From: Lojkania enalia
Taxonomy: Eukaryota; Ascomycota; Dothideomycetes; Pleosporales
Direction: 5' to 3'
DNA: 45,908 nucleotides
NCBI GenBank assembly: GCA_010094045.1
Contig: ML986858.1
Coordinates: 1 to 45,908, forward strand
A program made the position numbers and the translations under genes. A model generated the notes under the pieces. It saw nothing but the letters and a program-made list of their open reading frames with translations. It did no database searches and was not told where the DNA came from. Below, piece by piece: positions 11,663 through 24,505 of this stretch. Within the stretch, counting starts at the first letter, position 1, and every line of letters starts with the position of its first letter.

Positions 11663-13300
11663 AAAGTAGGCGCGCGTATATTAATACTTAGAGTAGTAAT
11701 ATAAGGTAGAGGAAGAAGAAATAGAATTGTATATAGAGAATAGTATCTAGCAAATTGTTAATTATATACTAGCTAGAACTACTATACTATTTACTAAATA
11801 GGTATATAAATATAAGTTTAATAATAAAGGACGTCTAGTATAGTATAAAGTACGCTTTATTATCTACAGTAATCGCTAATATTTAGATCTTTAGGAAGAT
11901 ATATATATAGGAGTAGTACGCTCTACAACTATTAAGTCAATTCTAGTACTAGTTAACGCTCTTAATCTAGAGTATAACTAGGTTAATATCGTTACAGCCT
12001 TCCTAAATAGAAAGATAGATAAAAACAACCCTATCTATACTTAACTACTAGATAGTATAATCGTACGACTTAATAAAGTACTTTATAGTCTCTGCTAATT
12101 ACTACAACTTTAGTATAAAGAGATTAGTTGCTACTTAATATTATATAGATATAGACCTCTTAATTCTAATCTATATATCTTTATTAGTAAAGAGCTATAG
12201 TAGATTATCGTCGTATATATCGATAATCTGCTCTTTATTTATCTAACGGTTAAAGGTATAGCAGCTATAAAATAAATAGTTGTAAGCGCCTGTAAATGCC
12301 GTAATCTTAGCCTGCTAAGCTACTACCTTAGAATCTATATTACGCGCAATCGTACGATATATATAATAGAACTCTCTATAGAATTATATATTAAGAAGCT
12401 CGCATTAATACTTTAGCAAGAGAACTACTATAAGTATAGTATACCGTTTAATCTCTTAACTATTAAACTTACAGCTCGCTTTAAGGAAGATATTTATAAT
12501 ACCGAACTACTTAATAAATATTAGTTAGTTATTAGTAAGTTACTATATCCTATATACCTTATACAACTAGATATTATATATTATATCGCCTTTCTAGAAT
12601 ACTTTAGTAGTAATCTAATAAGTCTATACTACAAGTATATATTATAGATTGTAGATTATCTCTATACTACGTGTAATTACGTTATAAAGTTCTTAGTATT
12701 AGATAGAGTTTAAAGAATACTAATCGAGTACTTTACTTATACGCTAGAAGTACCTCTTATAGACTACTTAAATTTATTATATACTGATTATAAGAATTGT
12801 AAATTAATAGCTAGATATCTATTTAAGCTATTTAGAGGAACAATTTACTATTAATCTTTTAAGGAGCGGTTGGTAATAATATTAATAATAGAAGCCGAAT
12901 ATATAGCTATTATATATATAGCTAAGGAAGTAGTATAGCTTTATTAACTCTACGCTGAGCTAGATATATTATATAAACTACTTTAACCCCTAAAGCTTTA
13001 CGTCGATAATCTACTAGTTATTAAGCTTATTAAGTAGAAAGGATACTACTAGCGAAGCAAGTATATTAACATCTATTATTACTAGATTAAAAAGTAAGTA
13101 GCTTTTAGTCGATTACAACTCAAACATATTACAATAGTTAATATAGTAGTAGATAGTCTAACTAAGCCCCTCTCTACTAAAGCCTATAGTTAATTCCTAC
13201 AGCAATTAGGTATAGGAGAAGCGTTAATCGCTTATAGTTAGTACTAGTAGAAGCTACTATCGAGTAATATATATAGATATATACCGTAGTTTCCGTTTAG
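11663..13300 (+). pseudogene. pol: copia pol remnant, part 2 (RT, RNase H)
   Basis: The frame resumes from 5835 after the Gypsy-C insertion. The RT domain has VYKYKFNNKGRLVQYKVRF near 11802 and NIVTAFLNRKIDK near 11985. The catalytic box at 12216-12227 reads YIDN, so the second Asp of YxDD is now Asn. The RNase H region at about 12760-13150 has LLYTDYKNCKLIARYLFKLF near 12775, the copia TDxxD...S-G-Y type, and EAEYIAIIYIAKEVV near 12891. It stops short of the purine run at 13301-13311 that precedes the right LTR. Confidence 0.9.
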
Positions 13301-13311
13301 TCTAGGGGGTA
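13301..13311 (+). other. Polypurine tract of the copia element
   Basis: The run tctagggggta lies immediately before the right LTR, in the position expected for plus-strand priming. Confidence 0.6.
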
Positions 13312-13475
13312 TATTAGAGGGTAGATATTAAGGTAATAGACCTTATAAACATCAGCGTTTATAGACTAGTTCTAATTAGAACTAGCTCTATTTAAATAGT
13401 TCTTCTAAAGAGCGCGCTTTACTAAGTAAGTAATAATAATATACTTTCTTCTACTCTATCTACTACAGCTTAACA
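13312..13475 (+). repeat. Right LTR of the copia element
   Basis: It is 164 bp and pairs with 2545-2708. It ends TTAACA and is followed by the AATAA duplication at 13476-13480. Confidence 0.92.
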
Positions 13476-13671
13476 AATAATAGTAATTTACTATACTTTA
13501 TAGTATTTTCTAGACTATAGCATTCTATAATATACTATAGTAGACTTCTATATACTACTAGGAATATAGTATTAGTATATTATTTAGTAATAAAATCTAT
13601 TATCTCTAAAAATCAATACTTAATATAATAGTATAATATACTACTATTTTACTAGAGTTTTATATATATTA

Positions 13672-13691
13672 ATAGTAGTAGTAGTAGTAGT
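13672..13691. repeat. AGT trinucleotide microsatellite, copy 1
   Basis: About six AGT units within the hAT unit. The same array near 35020-35038 in copy 2 is slightly longer. Confidence 0.8.
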
Positions 13692-14989
13692 CTACAAATA
13701 TAATTTATAGCTAGATACTCTCAATCGTTAATCCTAACTCCTTATATACTCGTAATACTATAATACCTCTACTATTCTTTATTATAGCGTTTTATTATAG
13801 TTATATTAATACTAATATAAATCTAGTATCTTATAATTAATACTCTATCAATTTCCTATTAAAGTTTCTAAGAAACTTATTAGCTAATTATATATCCGCG
13901 GATAGAGGATAAAAAAGATAGATAGGAGGTAATAGAGCTTATTAATATATAGATAGTATAGTAGAAATTAATACTATAGGCTTAGGACCCTTTAAATATA
14001 CTTAATAAATTAAGGTAGAATTTAACTACTTATTATAGTAAGATTTAAAGATAATTTAGGGAAGTTATACAATTTTAAGATAGTTACTTATTTATATTAT
14101 ATTACTACTATAGTCTTTAATTTATATATTTAAATAAGAATTATAATAGTATAAAGTATCTAATAAATTATCTCAGATTCTAGGCCTATTTAAGAACTCT
14201 AGCTCTTAAGTATAATAGGTTCTATATACCTATAGCTAGGCCTTCTAATAATAAAGATCTAATTATACTATTATACTCTACTAGCGCTTTTAAATATAAA
14301 CTAGTTCGTATTATTATTAATAATAACTAGTCTTTCTAAATAGTAGATTACCTGTCCTTTTAATAATTTATTTAGTTTTATAGGGCTATTTAAGTATAAG
14401 GTTATAGTAGCTTAGTTCTCTCTTTTATATAACCTTAGCTAAAGTATAAAGATATTAATTGTATTTAATATCTAGTTTATAAAAAACTACTTTAGTTTTC
14501 TTATAATAAAAGGGTACTATATTAATTAGGACTAGGAGTTCTACGAGAAACTACTTAATTTTATTTCTATTTAAGGAAACTATACTAGTACTTCTATAGT
14601 AATAGAAGTATTATATATTCTATTAAATATAAATATATAATAACAATTACTAGTAGTTACCTATAATAACGCTACTAATAATAGTATATTTATATATATA
14701 ATATAAGAAAAACTATATAAAAACAGTATTAAATAGAATTATAAGAAGAATATAATTCTATACCTTACTTATATTATTAATCTTATTATTTAGGAAATTA
14801 TTTACTATCTTAAGCTTATACCCCCTAAAGAGATAGGAGATAGAGGAACTTTATAGTAACGTAATATAAATAAGATCTAGATATAGGTTTTTATCTTAAA
14901 TTCTCTTTATAAGGTATAGCTTTTTATTATAGTTAGTTATTATAGTTATTATATACTAATTTCTAGTTAGATTCGAGCTATTTATAAAG

Positions 14990-16180
14990 TAATTAATCGA
15001 TTACTATAGCGCTATAAGCGTTTTATTACTTTATAAGGCTTCTTACTACCTAAATACCAGCTATCTATAATAAAAGATATTCTAACTCGATAGAATTCGA
15101 TATTTAATATATATAACTAAGTAGTAGGCCTTAAGTAATATATTAACAACTAGCTTTAATATAAAATTAACTTAAAGATTTCTACTTAAAGATCTAGTAA
15201 TAATAAGAATATTAAGGTAGATTTCTATAATTTCTAGTAACTTTAACTATCTACTACTAAATAGTACTATTTAATACTAATTGTAGACCTATTTAGTAAT
15301 TTTAAAAGGGTAACTAAAGCGTTTAATAAGAATATAAAGCTTTAGATCTAGTATATTTAATAAATATATAATAGGCTCTTTAATTTTCTAGATAATATAA
15401 ATAGAGATATAGCTAAAGATATAGAGAGTAACTTAGATTAGCTAATAGTAGTAAGAGCTGTAGTAGAGAAGGGTTAATTTAAATTAAATAAATACTACTT
15501 AAAAATAGATATAAAGTATAGTTACTTATTTAACTATATAATAATCTTAAATCTATTCTAGAAACTTATAATATATAAGGTATTTTTATTATAGCTATTT
15601 ATTATATTAGCTTCTAACTATAACTATAAGATAAGACTTAAGACCCTTAGTATAAGGAAACCTATTACTAATAATTCCTTAAATATTTTAATTGCTATAA
15701 TAAGGATATACTAGGTTATACTTTATCTATAATACTCTAACCTTAATAGATATAAAGTAATAAATAGTTTTATAAACTATCTTTATAATATTTATCCTTA
15801 AGTAGCTTCTTCAGTTTTTTAAACTAGGATCTAAGTAATATAGGAGAGGAAGAGAGAGAGAGAGAGGGAGAATTAGAGGAAGAAGAGAAAGGACTAACTT
15901 ATTAAGAAGGAGAAAGTTATCTAAATACACCTTCTATTTAAGGTTATAACTTTAATATATTAGGCTGGTAGAAAGTAAATAAATATTAGTATCTACAGCT
16001 TACTTAGGTTATAAGAGATATTCTTCTAATATAGATTATAGGAGTTAGTATTAAATAGGTTTTTAATACTACTAGAAATATAATTAGAGATAAGAAATAT
16101 TACCTTACTATATAGAGAATCTAGAATATTATATTTCTAAAATATATAATAAGTAGAGAAGACTATTATATTAAAGAGGT
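14990..16180 (+). pseudogene. hAT-type transposase remnant, copy 1
   Basis: A plus-strand reading with many TAG/TAA interruptions and some frame changes resembles the C-terminal half of fungal hAT transposases. It has a segment like LIVDLFSNFKRVTKAF near 15280, KLNKYYLKIDIKYSYLFNY near 15483 (hAT: LNKYY-T-D), then the dimerisation domain at about 15955-16155 with ILGWxKVNKYxYL and VFNTTRNIIRDKKYYLT, a strong match to the family pattern (LGWWk-N-ryP...GV-ERxFN-ARdi--drR--L). An acidic Glu/Arg stretch (EEEREREGELEEEEK) precedes it. The N-terminal half and zinc-finger BED region are not recognisable. Copy 2 has the same ghost. Confidence 0.8.
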
Positions 16181-16917
16181 ATACTAGGCTATAGAGGCCT
16201 AAAATACTAGTAAGCTAAACTCTTTTTATAGCGCTAATAAGGTTATAAATCTCTTTAAACTTCTAGTCTAGATATATAATAAAGAACTAAAGATTAACTA
16301 GGAGATTAACTAGGAGAATATTAATTCTAGTACTACTACTAATAAGAAGCTACTATAAAAGCATATTTATTAAGAAATTTATAAACCTCTATAATTTATA
16401 TAATAAATTACTATTATAAATATATTATTATATTAAATTAAGCTATATAAGATTAATAGTTAAGGAGTATACTATTATAGTTTATAATATACTATAATAT
16501 ACTACCCTAGAATCTAATAAAGTAAGATTAGCCTAATCTATAATAAATAGCTATAATAAAGCTCTAGAATATTATACTATATATACTCTTACTAAGCTAC
16601 TTTCTAAAGTATACTAATTAGTTAAACCCTAAGGAAACCTAGTTTATATAATTCTACCTTAACCTATACTCTATTACTAAGTAGCTATTCTAACTCTACC
16701 TATATTCTAGGCTAATTAGTAAGACCCTAATCTTAACTCTACCCTATTTACGTAAGATCCTAACCCTAATCTAACTTATATCTATCTACTAGTTTAACTT
16801 TTATTATAATTCTTATAAAATATTAACTATTAAAATAGAACTTATTAATAGTAATTTTCTTAATAGTCTAGATAGTTTACTACTATTAAAACTATTAGAG
16901 CTATTAGTTAGCTTTAA

Positions 16918-16922
16918 TTAAA
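16918..16922. other. Left target-site duplication of Gypsy-B (TTAAA, from CTAAR)
   Basis: TTAAA lies before the left LTR and CTAAA at 31492-31496 after the right LTR. The undisturbed site in copy 1 near 1253-1257 reads CTAAG, so single transitions explain the differences. Confidence 0.85.
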
Positions 16923-17461
16923 TATTATAAATATAGAATACTAAAAAGTATTATCTCTATAGCTAGAGTTTAATCTAATATTAGCTACTATATAAGTTAA
17001 TTTAGACAAGAACTAATAAGATAATAATAGGTAGAAGTATATTAAAGTCTAATTATTAGATAGTAAGTAGTAGAACTATAGAAACTAGAAAGATAATTAG
17101 GTAGATAATAAGATATAGTATAACCTATATATATAATAATAGTAGAAGTATTAGATATAGTAGGATAGACTTAATAGACCTAATAAACCTAATAAGCTAG
17201 ACTTAGCAGTTTTAAATCTAACTATATAAGACGGAAAATCTTCTTAGTAGATTAGGTCTTATATAGTTATTCTTATAGATTTATTTTATTACTCTATTAG
17301 ACTTCTAAATATACTTATTATATTTAAAGAATCGGCGATCCTAATACTCTCTTTTTATTAAAGCTACTACCCCTAACTAATCTAATATAAATAAAGCTCT
17401 AGCGTATATATAACTATAGTAGTAGTTATTATATATACTAGTAGTATATAGGTTAGTAATA
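16923..17461 (+). repeat. Left LTR of Gypsy-B
   Basis: It is 539 bp, from TATTATAAATATAG (probably TGTTATAAAT) to TTAGTAATA. It has the same length as 30953-31491. Differences in the compared stretches are transitions, such as tatagtagtagtt against tgcagcagcggtt. Confidence 0.93.
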
Positions 17462-18003
17462 TAATAACTATTTAATATTAAGAGAATAGAAACTATTTAA
17501 AAATATCTACTATATTATAAAGTTAAATTATAATAACTTAAAGACTGTAAGCCCTAAAAGAAGTTATAGTATAGAAAGTATAAAAATAGAAGACCCGTAT
17601 TATATAGATATAATATAAGCTAGCTACAGCTAGAGCTGATCTAGCTAAAGCTAAATAATAAGTATAAGTTAAAATAGCTTTACTAAAGAAGTTTAATAGT
17701 AAGAAAGAATATATTAACCCTTTTCTTATATTAATAAAGCTATACTTTAAGTTTAATAGTATAACCTTCTTCTTAGATAAGAATAAGATTTTAGCTATAA
17801 TAATAAATATAGAAGAGATACTACTAGTATAAACTAAACTATTTATAGCTAACTAGCTAGAAAATAGAGATAATATAAAGAAGACTAGAGAATCTATAGA
17901 CGAACTCTTTAAGAGCTAAGAAGAATTTAAGAATAAGGTCTAAAATATTTTTAGAAAAAGTAGATATAGAATAGAAAATATAAAGAAAGTTACTAAAGCT
18001 AAC
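17462..18003 (+). pseudogene. gag: Gypsy-B gag remnant, part 1
   Basis: The N-terminal part of gag before the Gypsy-A insertion. A Lys/Glu-rich frame passes through ESIDELFKSxEEFKNKV near 17890. It resumes after the CTAAC duplication at 24876. I see no ATG that can be trusted. Confidence 0.6.
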
Positions 18004-18369
18004 TATTATAGATACTCTTTTAGAAATCCCTATATTAGACCTAATTAAGATTTAGGACTCTATATAATTAGAAGAATAAGACTAATATAAGATATATAAT
18101 ACGCTTAGCAGTTTAGTTAGCTAAGTAATTAAGTATACTTAGTTAACTGAATAACTAAGTAAAAGAGAATAGTAAGAGAACTAAATTATATTTAATAATC
18201 TTACAACTCTAACTTTTATAGCTCTTTATAGTTAACTTAAATATCCTTTATATACTCTACTTACATACTTCTATTATAAGCTTATAAGAATAATCCCCCT
18301 CCCTCTATAATATATAATTACTCTTAATTATTACCTTATCCTATACCTAGCTAATTAGAGGCTGTTATA
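18004..18369 (+). repeat. Left LTR of Gypsy-A
   Basis: It runs from TATTATAGATAC to GCTGTTATA; the ends were presumably TG and CA before C-to-T change. It pairs with 24506-24870. Its middle has two interrupted palindromes around tttagttagctaag and cttagttaactgaa (18110-18150). Confidence 0.93.
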
Positions 18370-19520
18370 CTTTAACTACCCTTATAAAGCTAGAAGAAGT
18401 AAGACTAGTTAGACTACCCTAATTATAAGAAAAGAAATACCTTCGGTAAGTAATATAGGAAACTTACGTAAGCAGAATATTGGAATTAGCTAGTAAAGCC
18501 ACCTCTTTGGAGGTAGGTATAATAACTATATTTATAAGAATGTAGAATAAATTAATATAATAACAGGAATAGCTAGTTTTAGTAGATAAATAGATAAGAA
18601 GTTTAAAGAAGACTTAAAATAACCTTCTTAAAAGTCTTAAAAGAATATAAGAAATAATAAATAGTAAATAAGGAATAGAACTTATAGGAATTATCTAGAA
18701 ACTTAAGTAAGTTAAAAGAATGCTACTAATAATATATTATTAGTAATAAATTAAGTTAGTACTACTTAATAAGTTTAATAGAACTAGGTCTAAACTTAAA
18801 GGATTTTTAGTAGTAGTACGAATTTATATTAATACTAACCTAGATATTATCTAATATAAAAATAAGAAAGTACTATTTATAGAAACCTACTTAACAGGTA
18901 AATTATTTAACTAGTTCTAGTTCTTCCTAATAGATTTTAAGAACTATATAGAAGTATACTAGAAAAGTAAAACTAAAGTAATATTTATAAGTCTAGTATA
19001 CTTCTAATAGAAACTTAAACTAGCGTTTAGAGGCATTAATAAAGTATAAGTAGTAGAAGATAGACTTTATAATCTAGTTTAACTAGGATCTATTACCTTA
19101 TATATATCGAGTTTTTAATAGCTCTCGAATAAAGTTGTATAAGACGACTATAATATAATAGTAAAGTTCTATAGAGGACTAAAAATAGAAATAAGAAGGG
19201 TAATAATATATATAGAACAACTATAAAACTTAGTATTATACTTCTAACTAGTAAAAAGAATTAATAATAAACTATACCAGTTTAAAAATAAGAAAAGATA
19301 AGTATACTACTAAAGGGTATACTTTTTAATAAAAGCTATTAATACGGGCGGACCTATAGATCTAAATACTACTAGAGAAAAGAAGCCTAAACTATACGCG
19401 ACTTAAGAAAGAAAAACTTAGAAGAAAGATATTAAGTACTATAATTATTAGAAACTAGGATATATAGTAAAAGAATACCGAAGTAAAAAGAAAGAAAAGA
19501 AAAACCGGCCTATAAAAGAT
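18370..19520 (+). pseudogene. gag: Gypsy-A gag remnant
   Basis: A plus-strand frame with frequent TAG/TAA. The zinc knuckle at 19437-19478 is recognisable only by spacing: the residues expected at C-x2-C-x4-H-x4-C are all Tyr (codons at 19437, 19446, 19461 and 19476), followed by a basic RSKKKEKK tail. The rest of gag is too decayed for a domain call; position between the LTR and protease fits. Confidence 0.7.
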
Positions 19521-22500
19521 AAACCGTAGAAAGTAGATAAAGAAAAACTAGCCGTAACTATAGAATACGGAACCCTATACTAGTCCTTATATAATAAAAA
19601 CGAGTGTTAAATATACTAATAACTTAAAGAAGTTATAGGATATTAGTTTTAGAAGAAAATATAACTTATAGTAATATAGAAATATATAAAAAGATAGTTA
19701 AAAGAAGTTTAAGAAGGATTAGTTAAGAATAAAAAAATAAATATCCTATTATAAATAGAAGAAGTTACTACTAGAGTACTAATATTTAAACTAGTACCTA
19801 GAGTATATTCTATATACTAATAAGGAATAATCGAGTATAAATAGAGAATACCGGCTCTTATAGCTACCCTATAAGAAGAACTACCTATAAGATTCTATAA
19901 TAAGAATAGGCTAAAATAAGATATTATCGACGTTTATAAAGAATAGTAAAATATCTACCCTAGAGAGATCTGTTTCTTACACTTCTAAAAATAGATAGAA
20001 ACGACGAAAGTAGTAGAAGAATATTTTAATATAATAGATTAGGACAAGGCTATATATATAATATAAAAAGTAGTAGCCTTCTTACGAAGTGAAGTACTAG
20101 TAAAATACTAGGTACTAAAGGTATCACGATATAAATAAGAATAGGACTATTAGATTAGAGAAGACGATAACCCTTATATAAACTAATACTACTTAGTATA
20201 CTTTAAGATAGTATAGATATTGTATATTAAACGATAATATAAGGCCTACTAAAAAAGAAAAGAAAATATAGGTATATAGCTAAGACAACTAAATAAAAAT
20301 AAGATATTAGAAAACTCTATAAAATAAGAAGCTATAATAGAATAGGAAGTTATAAAATAGATCTAAAACTATATAGTATTTAAACTAGAACTTCTACTAC
20401 CTAAAGTATATATTAGAGAAAAACTATAGTATAAATGTCTAGAACGAAAATACCTAAAATATATATCTATAAAAGAAGTAATAGCCTACTAGTCTAAGAT
20501 AACTTAACTATACAGGAATGTAGAAGAATACTATCTTATAATACTAGGATAATATTACGGCTATAAGGTATATATACTTATTAATAGTAGAGTAATAAAG
20601 AATTTTATAGCTGGTAACTATATTACTAGAAAAGAAATACTTATAGTATAACTAGAACAACCCTATATAATTTAAATTATAGAAGGAAAAGATTTCTAAA
20701 AGAAAGTTATATATACTATAGAACTAGAAAAGTTTAAAATTCTAGAAATAACCTAATAAAAATAAATCTTCTAAATTATAGAAATTATCGACTATAATAT
20801 TATCCTAGAAATTCTATAGTTAAAAAAGGAAAACCTTTAGATAAACTAGTAAATAGGACGAATTATCCTTAAAAACTCTAGCTAGCTAGTTAAAAAATAA
20901 CTTGCTATAATAGTAAAAGAAGTAGTAAAAGAATTATTTCTAATAGAAAATATATTATATAATATATCTAAGGAATACTAATACTTAATAGAATAATTCT
21001 AAATACTACTATAATACTTATCTAAATATAGAGAATGTAATTATAAAATTAAACTATAATTAGGAAAAGAACCTAGATATAAACTAATATATAGTCTAAT
21101 ACTTAGAGAAGTAGAAGCCCTAGAATAATATATAGATAAGTACTTAAAGAAAAGAACAATCTAAAAATTAAACTTACTAGTAGTATACCTTATACTTTTT
21201 ATAGATAAGAAAGAAATAATAGACTTATAAATATATATCGATTATCGCACTCTTAATAATATTATAATTAAGGACTAGTACCTCTTACTACTTATCTGTA
21301 ACTTAAGAGACCAATTAAAAGAAGCTACTATCTTTATAAAATTAGATATCTAGAATATATACTATTAGATCTATATTAAAGAAGAAGATAAATAGAAAAT
21401 AGTATTTAGGATAAAAAAGAGACTCTTTAAATATCTAGTTATACTATTTAAACTTACTAATATACTAGCTACTTTCTAAAAACGAATTAATAAGGTACTA
21501 AGATTATACCTTACATAATTCTATATAGTATATTTAGACGACGTTCTTATATACTTAAAAATAAAATAAGAATATATAGAATATATTAAATAAGTATTAC
21601 GTGTATTATAAGTAGTAAAATTATACTTTAAAGTAAGAAAATGCGAATTTTATACTATATAAATAGACTACTTAGGATTTATTATCGAACTAGGATAACT
21701 ATAAATAGACCTAAACTAATTAATAGTAATTAGAGACTAGCTAATTTTAAAGTTAGTTAAAGATATTTAATCCTTTATAAGATTCTATAACTTCTATTAA
21801 ATTTTTATAGACGATTAGAGTAATATAACTATATCTTTAACTCAACTATTAAAGAAAAATATTACCTTTATATAGGGAAATAAATAAGAAAAAGCCTTCT
21901 AAGAAGTTAAGAAATAATTCTAGTAAGAACTAGTACTAAAACTCTATAATCTAGAAAAGAAAGCTTTTATAGAAACTAATATATTAAGAATAAGAATAGC
22001 CGGAATTCTTATATAAATCTATAATAGAAAATAATACCTAGTAGTATACTATTTATAAAAACTAATACTAGTAGAAATAAATTATAATATATATAACTAA
22101 GAACTTCTAGCTATTATAATATATTTTAAAGAATAGCGTGTATACCTATAAGGAGTAAAATAGTAAACTAAAGTCTATTATAATTATAAGAATCTTACTA
22201 TCTTCCTTACTATTAAAACTCTTACACCTAGGCAAGTTAGATAGTTATAAGAACTAGCTATATTCAACTTTAAGATTATCTATATTAGTAGAAAATAAAA
22301 CTAAAGAGTAGATATATTAAGTAGATTACTAAAATATAAGTAAGAGAAAGGAACTATAGCTATACTACTAAAAAGATAATAAGATAGAAGTATAGTATAT
22401 AATTACCCGAGACTTATAATAATACCTATTACTAAAGAAGTAAGTTAGATAACTCTAATTAGGTTAGTAATAGACAGAATACCTAAAGAACTTTAAGAAT

Positions 22501-23820
22501 AAGAACTAGAATAGGTAGATAGACTATTATATATCTATAATCGAATTTATATACTAATTAAAGTTAGAAAAGAATTTATTAGATAATTCTATAAAGCCCC
22601 TACTTATAGATACTAAAGAATAGAGAAAATACTAGAATAAATCCTTAGAGGATTCTACTTTCTTAAAATAAGAGAATAGGTAAAAAATACATTATAAGAA
22701 TATATAAACTACTAATGAAATAAATCTAATAGATATATACTCTATAGACTATTATAAAACTTAGAAATACTAACTAAACTATAGACAGAAGTTACTATAG
22801 ACTTTATCGTTAAGCTACTAAAGTTAAAAGACTACCTTAAAGGAGAAGTATATAACTTTATTATAATAATTATAGATAGACTTATAAAATATACCTACTT
22901 TATTCCCTATAATAAAGTATTATTAGTAGAATAGGTTGTAAATATCTTCCTAAAATAGATTATTATATAATATAAAGTACTATAGAAGATAATTATAGAT
23001 TAAAATACTAAGTTTACTTTAAAGTTTTAGTAAACAATTATAAACTTACTAGAAATTAAATATAAGATATCTACAGTATTTTACCTATAAATAGATAGAT
23101 AGATAGAATAAATAAACTAAATAGTAGAGTAATATCTATAGTATTACCTTAACTATAGATAAAATGATTAAGTAATACTACTATTAATAATATAACTTAC
23201 GTATAATAGTACTATATATAGTATAACTAGAGTATTACTATTTATAGTAAACTATAGGTATAAACTAAAAACCTATAATACTCTAATTAAAGTAGTATTA
23301 TAGGTACCCTAAGTATAAGAACAAGTTAAGATTATCTAACAAACATAAGACTTACTAAAAAAAGACCTCTAGTTCCTATAATATACTATAAAGAAATACT
23401 ATAATAAGAAATATAAATAACTATCTTACTTTAAGAAGGGAGAAAAAGTTTAGCTGTTATAATAAAATATTTAAAGTAAATAACTAAGTAGTAAACTAGA
23501 ATATATTAAAATTAAACCGTACGAGATTAAGAAATAAATATTACCTGTAAACTATCGACTTAAATTACCTATAACTATAAAAATCTACCTAACTTTCTAT
23601 ATTATATTTATAGAAAAGGTACCCTAAAATACTAAACTAGTAGTATATAATATAGACGTATATAGAGAAAACTAGAAATAAAAAGTCGAGAAAATAATAA
23701 AATATAAGATACGGAATAGTAAATAGTACTATCTAATTAAATAGTTAGAAACGAATAAATATAAGAACCTATAAAATAATACTTAAAAACTAGAAGAAAA
23801 CCTTAGCTTTACGGCGTTAT
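19521..23820 (+). pseudogene. pol: Gypsy-A pol remnant (PR-RT-RNaseH-IN-chromodomain)
   Basis: Protease: ILINSRVIKNFI at 20574-20609, with DSG changed to NSR. RT: about 21180-21840, including IDYRTLNNIIIKDxYLLP near 21238; the catalytic box YLDD at 21531-21542 is intact, the only one of four in the window. RNase H: about 21950-22340, with YYNYKNLTIFLT near 22175. Integrase: about 22580-23300, with VTIDFIVKLLKLKDYL near 22790. The C-terminal chromodomain is at about 23683-23805 (VEKIIKYKIRNSKxYYLIKx). Dense TAG/TAA stops follow from Gln and Trp codons. Assignment to chromoviruses rests on domain order plus the chromodomain. Confidence 0.9.
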
Positions 23821-23879
23821 AGGTATATTATAAAATCTAAACTTACGAAAAAAACTTAGAGATAGAATAGTAGAATCGA

Positions 23880-24260
23880 ATAATATTAGTTATATTATAA
23901 GAGACGATTCTGCTTTAGGAAGGAGATCTGCCTTACGATCCGCCTTTTCTTCTTCCTTAAGCTACTCCTACATACGCTTATAACCTTCTACCTATCTATA
24001 CTTCACTTATTTATAAATCTTCTACAGATGCTAAATCTTTATATAAGCCGCTACTACCTTATTAAGAAGTTATTCTAACTCTTCTTAGGCTAAACAAATC
24101 TCCTCTTCTAGTTTTACAACCTTAGTATCCTACTTTACTACTAGAAAGAATTAGAAATAAACTAGTATTACGGGACTATAATATATAAGTAATTTAAGTA
24201 TTATAATCCGTATTATATAATAAACGTATACTAGTATAAAAGTATTCTAAATAATATAAC
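23880..24260 (-). pseudogene. Antisense coiled-coil-like ORF of Gypsy-A
   Basis: On the minus strand, between the chromodomain and the right LTR, one frame stays coherent for about 110 codons with few stops. It contains KLEEEICLAQEELEQLLNK, KYRQVEGYKRMQEQLKEEEK and KADRKADLLPKAESSL, a Glu/Lys/Leu-rich pattern typical of coiled coils. The plus-strand frames in the same stretch are not coherent. A second frame just upstream on the minus strand (about 24260-24400, YYTNYINYLGEIIIPYSQY) may be its N-terminal part after an indel. Family unknown. Gypsy-B has a comparable frame in the same place. Confidence 0.5.
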
Positions 24261-24490
24261 TTTTTAGGTGTTTCCTTCTTATCTACTTTATAAGTTAACT
24301 CTTTATAGGAATATTAGGAATAAGGTATAATAATCTCGCCTAAATAGTTTATATAATTAGTATAATAGTATCTACCTAGAGTTAAATAATAAAGAGGAGA
24401 TATTAGAAATATATATAGTCTTAACAAAAATAGTATATTAACCCTACTATATACTAGATTAGAATGGAAAAACTCTTAAGTTAAGAGTTT

Positions 24491-24505
24491 AGAAGGGAAA
24501 AGTAG
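24491..24505 (+). other. Probable polypurine tract of Gypsy-A
   Basis: The purine-rich run agaagggaaaagtag lies directly before the right LTR. Confidence 0.65.

Larger units (their letters stand above)
2545..13475 (+). mobile_element. Ty1/copia LTR retrotransposon (degenerate, interrupted by Gypsy-C)
   Basis: The element has two 164-bp LTRs beginning TATTAGAGGG (probably TGTTAGAGGG originally) and an AATAA duplication on both sides. Without Gypsy-C it is about 5.1 kb, a normal copia length. Gene order is gag, protease, integrase, reverse transcriptase, RNase H, which is diagnostic of copia. The coding frame joins across the Gypsy-C insertion: the hinge before 5840 (PKPIL) continues after 11663 into VYKYKFNNKGRLVQYKVRF, the typical start of a copia RT domain. 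It is heavily decayed, with stops throughout. Confidence 0.95.
1131..16796 (+). mobile_element. hAT-containing unit, copy 1 (interrupted by a copia element)
   Basis: The unit consists of 1131-2544 plus 13481-16796, about 4.7 kb once the copia insertion is removed. It aligns along its whole length with copy 2. Both copies start with acttttattat and end with atctactagttta, and copy 1 runs straight into copy 2 at 16796/16797. It carries an unrecognised ORF on the left and a hAT transposase ghost on the right. I found no terminal inverted repeats or 8-bp duplications at the unit ends, so the true transposon ends may lie inside the unit. Decay is extreme. Confidence 0.8.

Noticed and set aside
16720..16780. 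Telomere-like CCCTAA strings
   Set aside because: Only scattered single matches (for example taaccctaatctaac), not a tandem array, and repeated in copy 2 near 40040 as part of the hAT unit.
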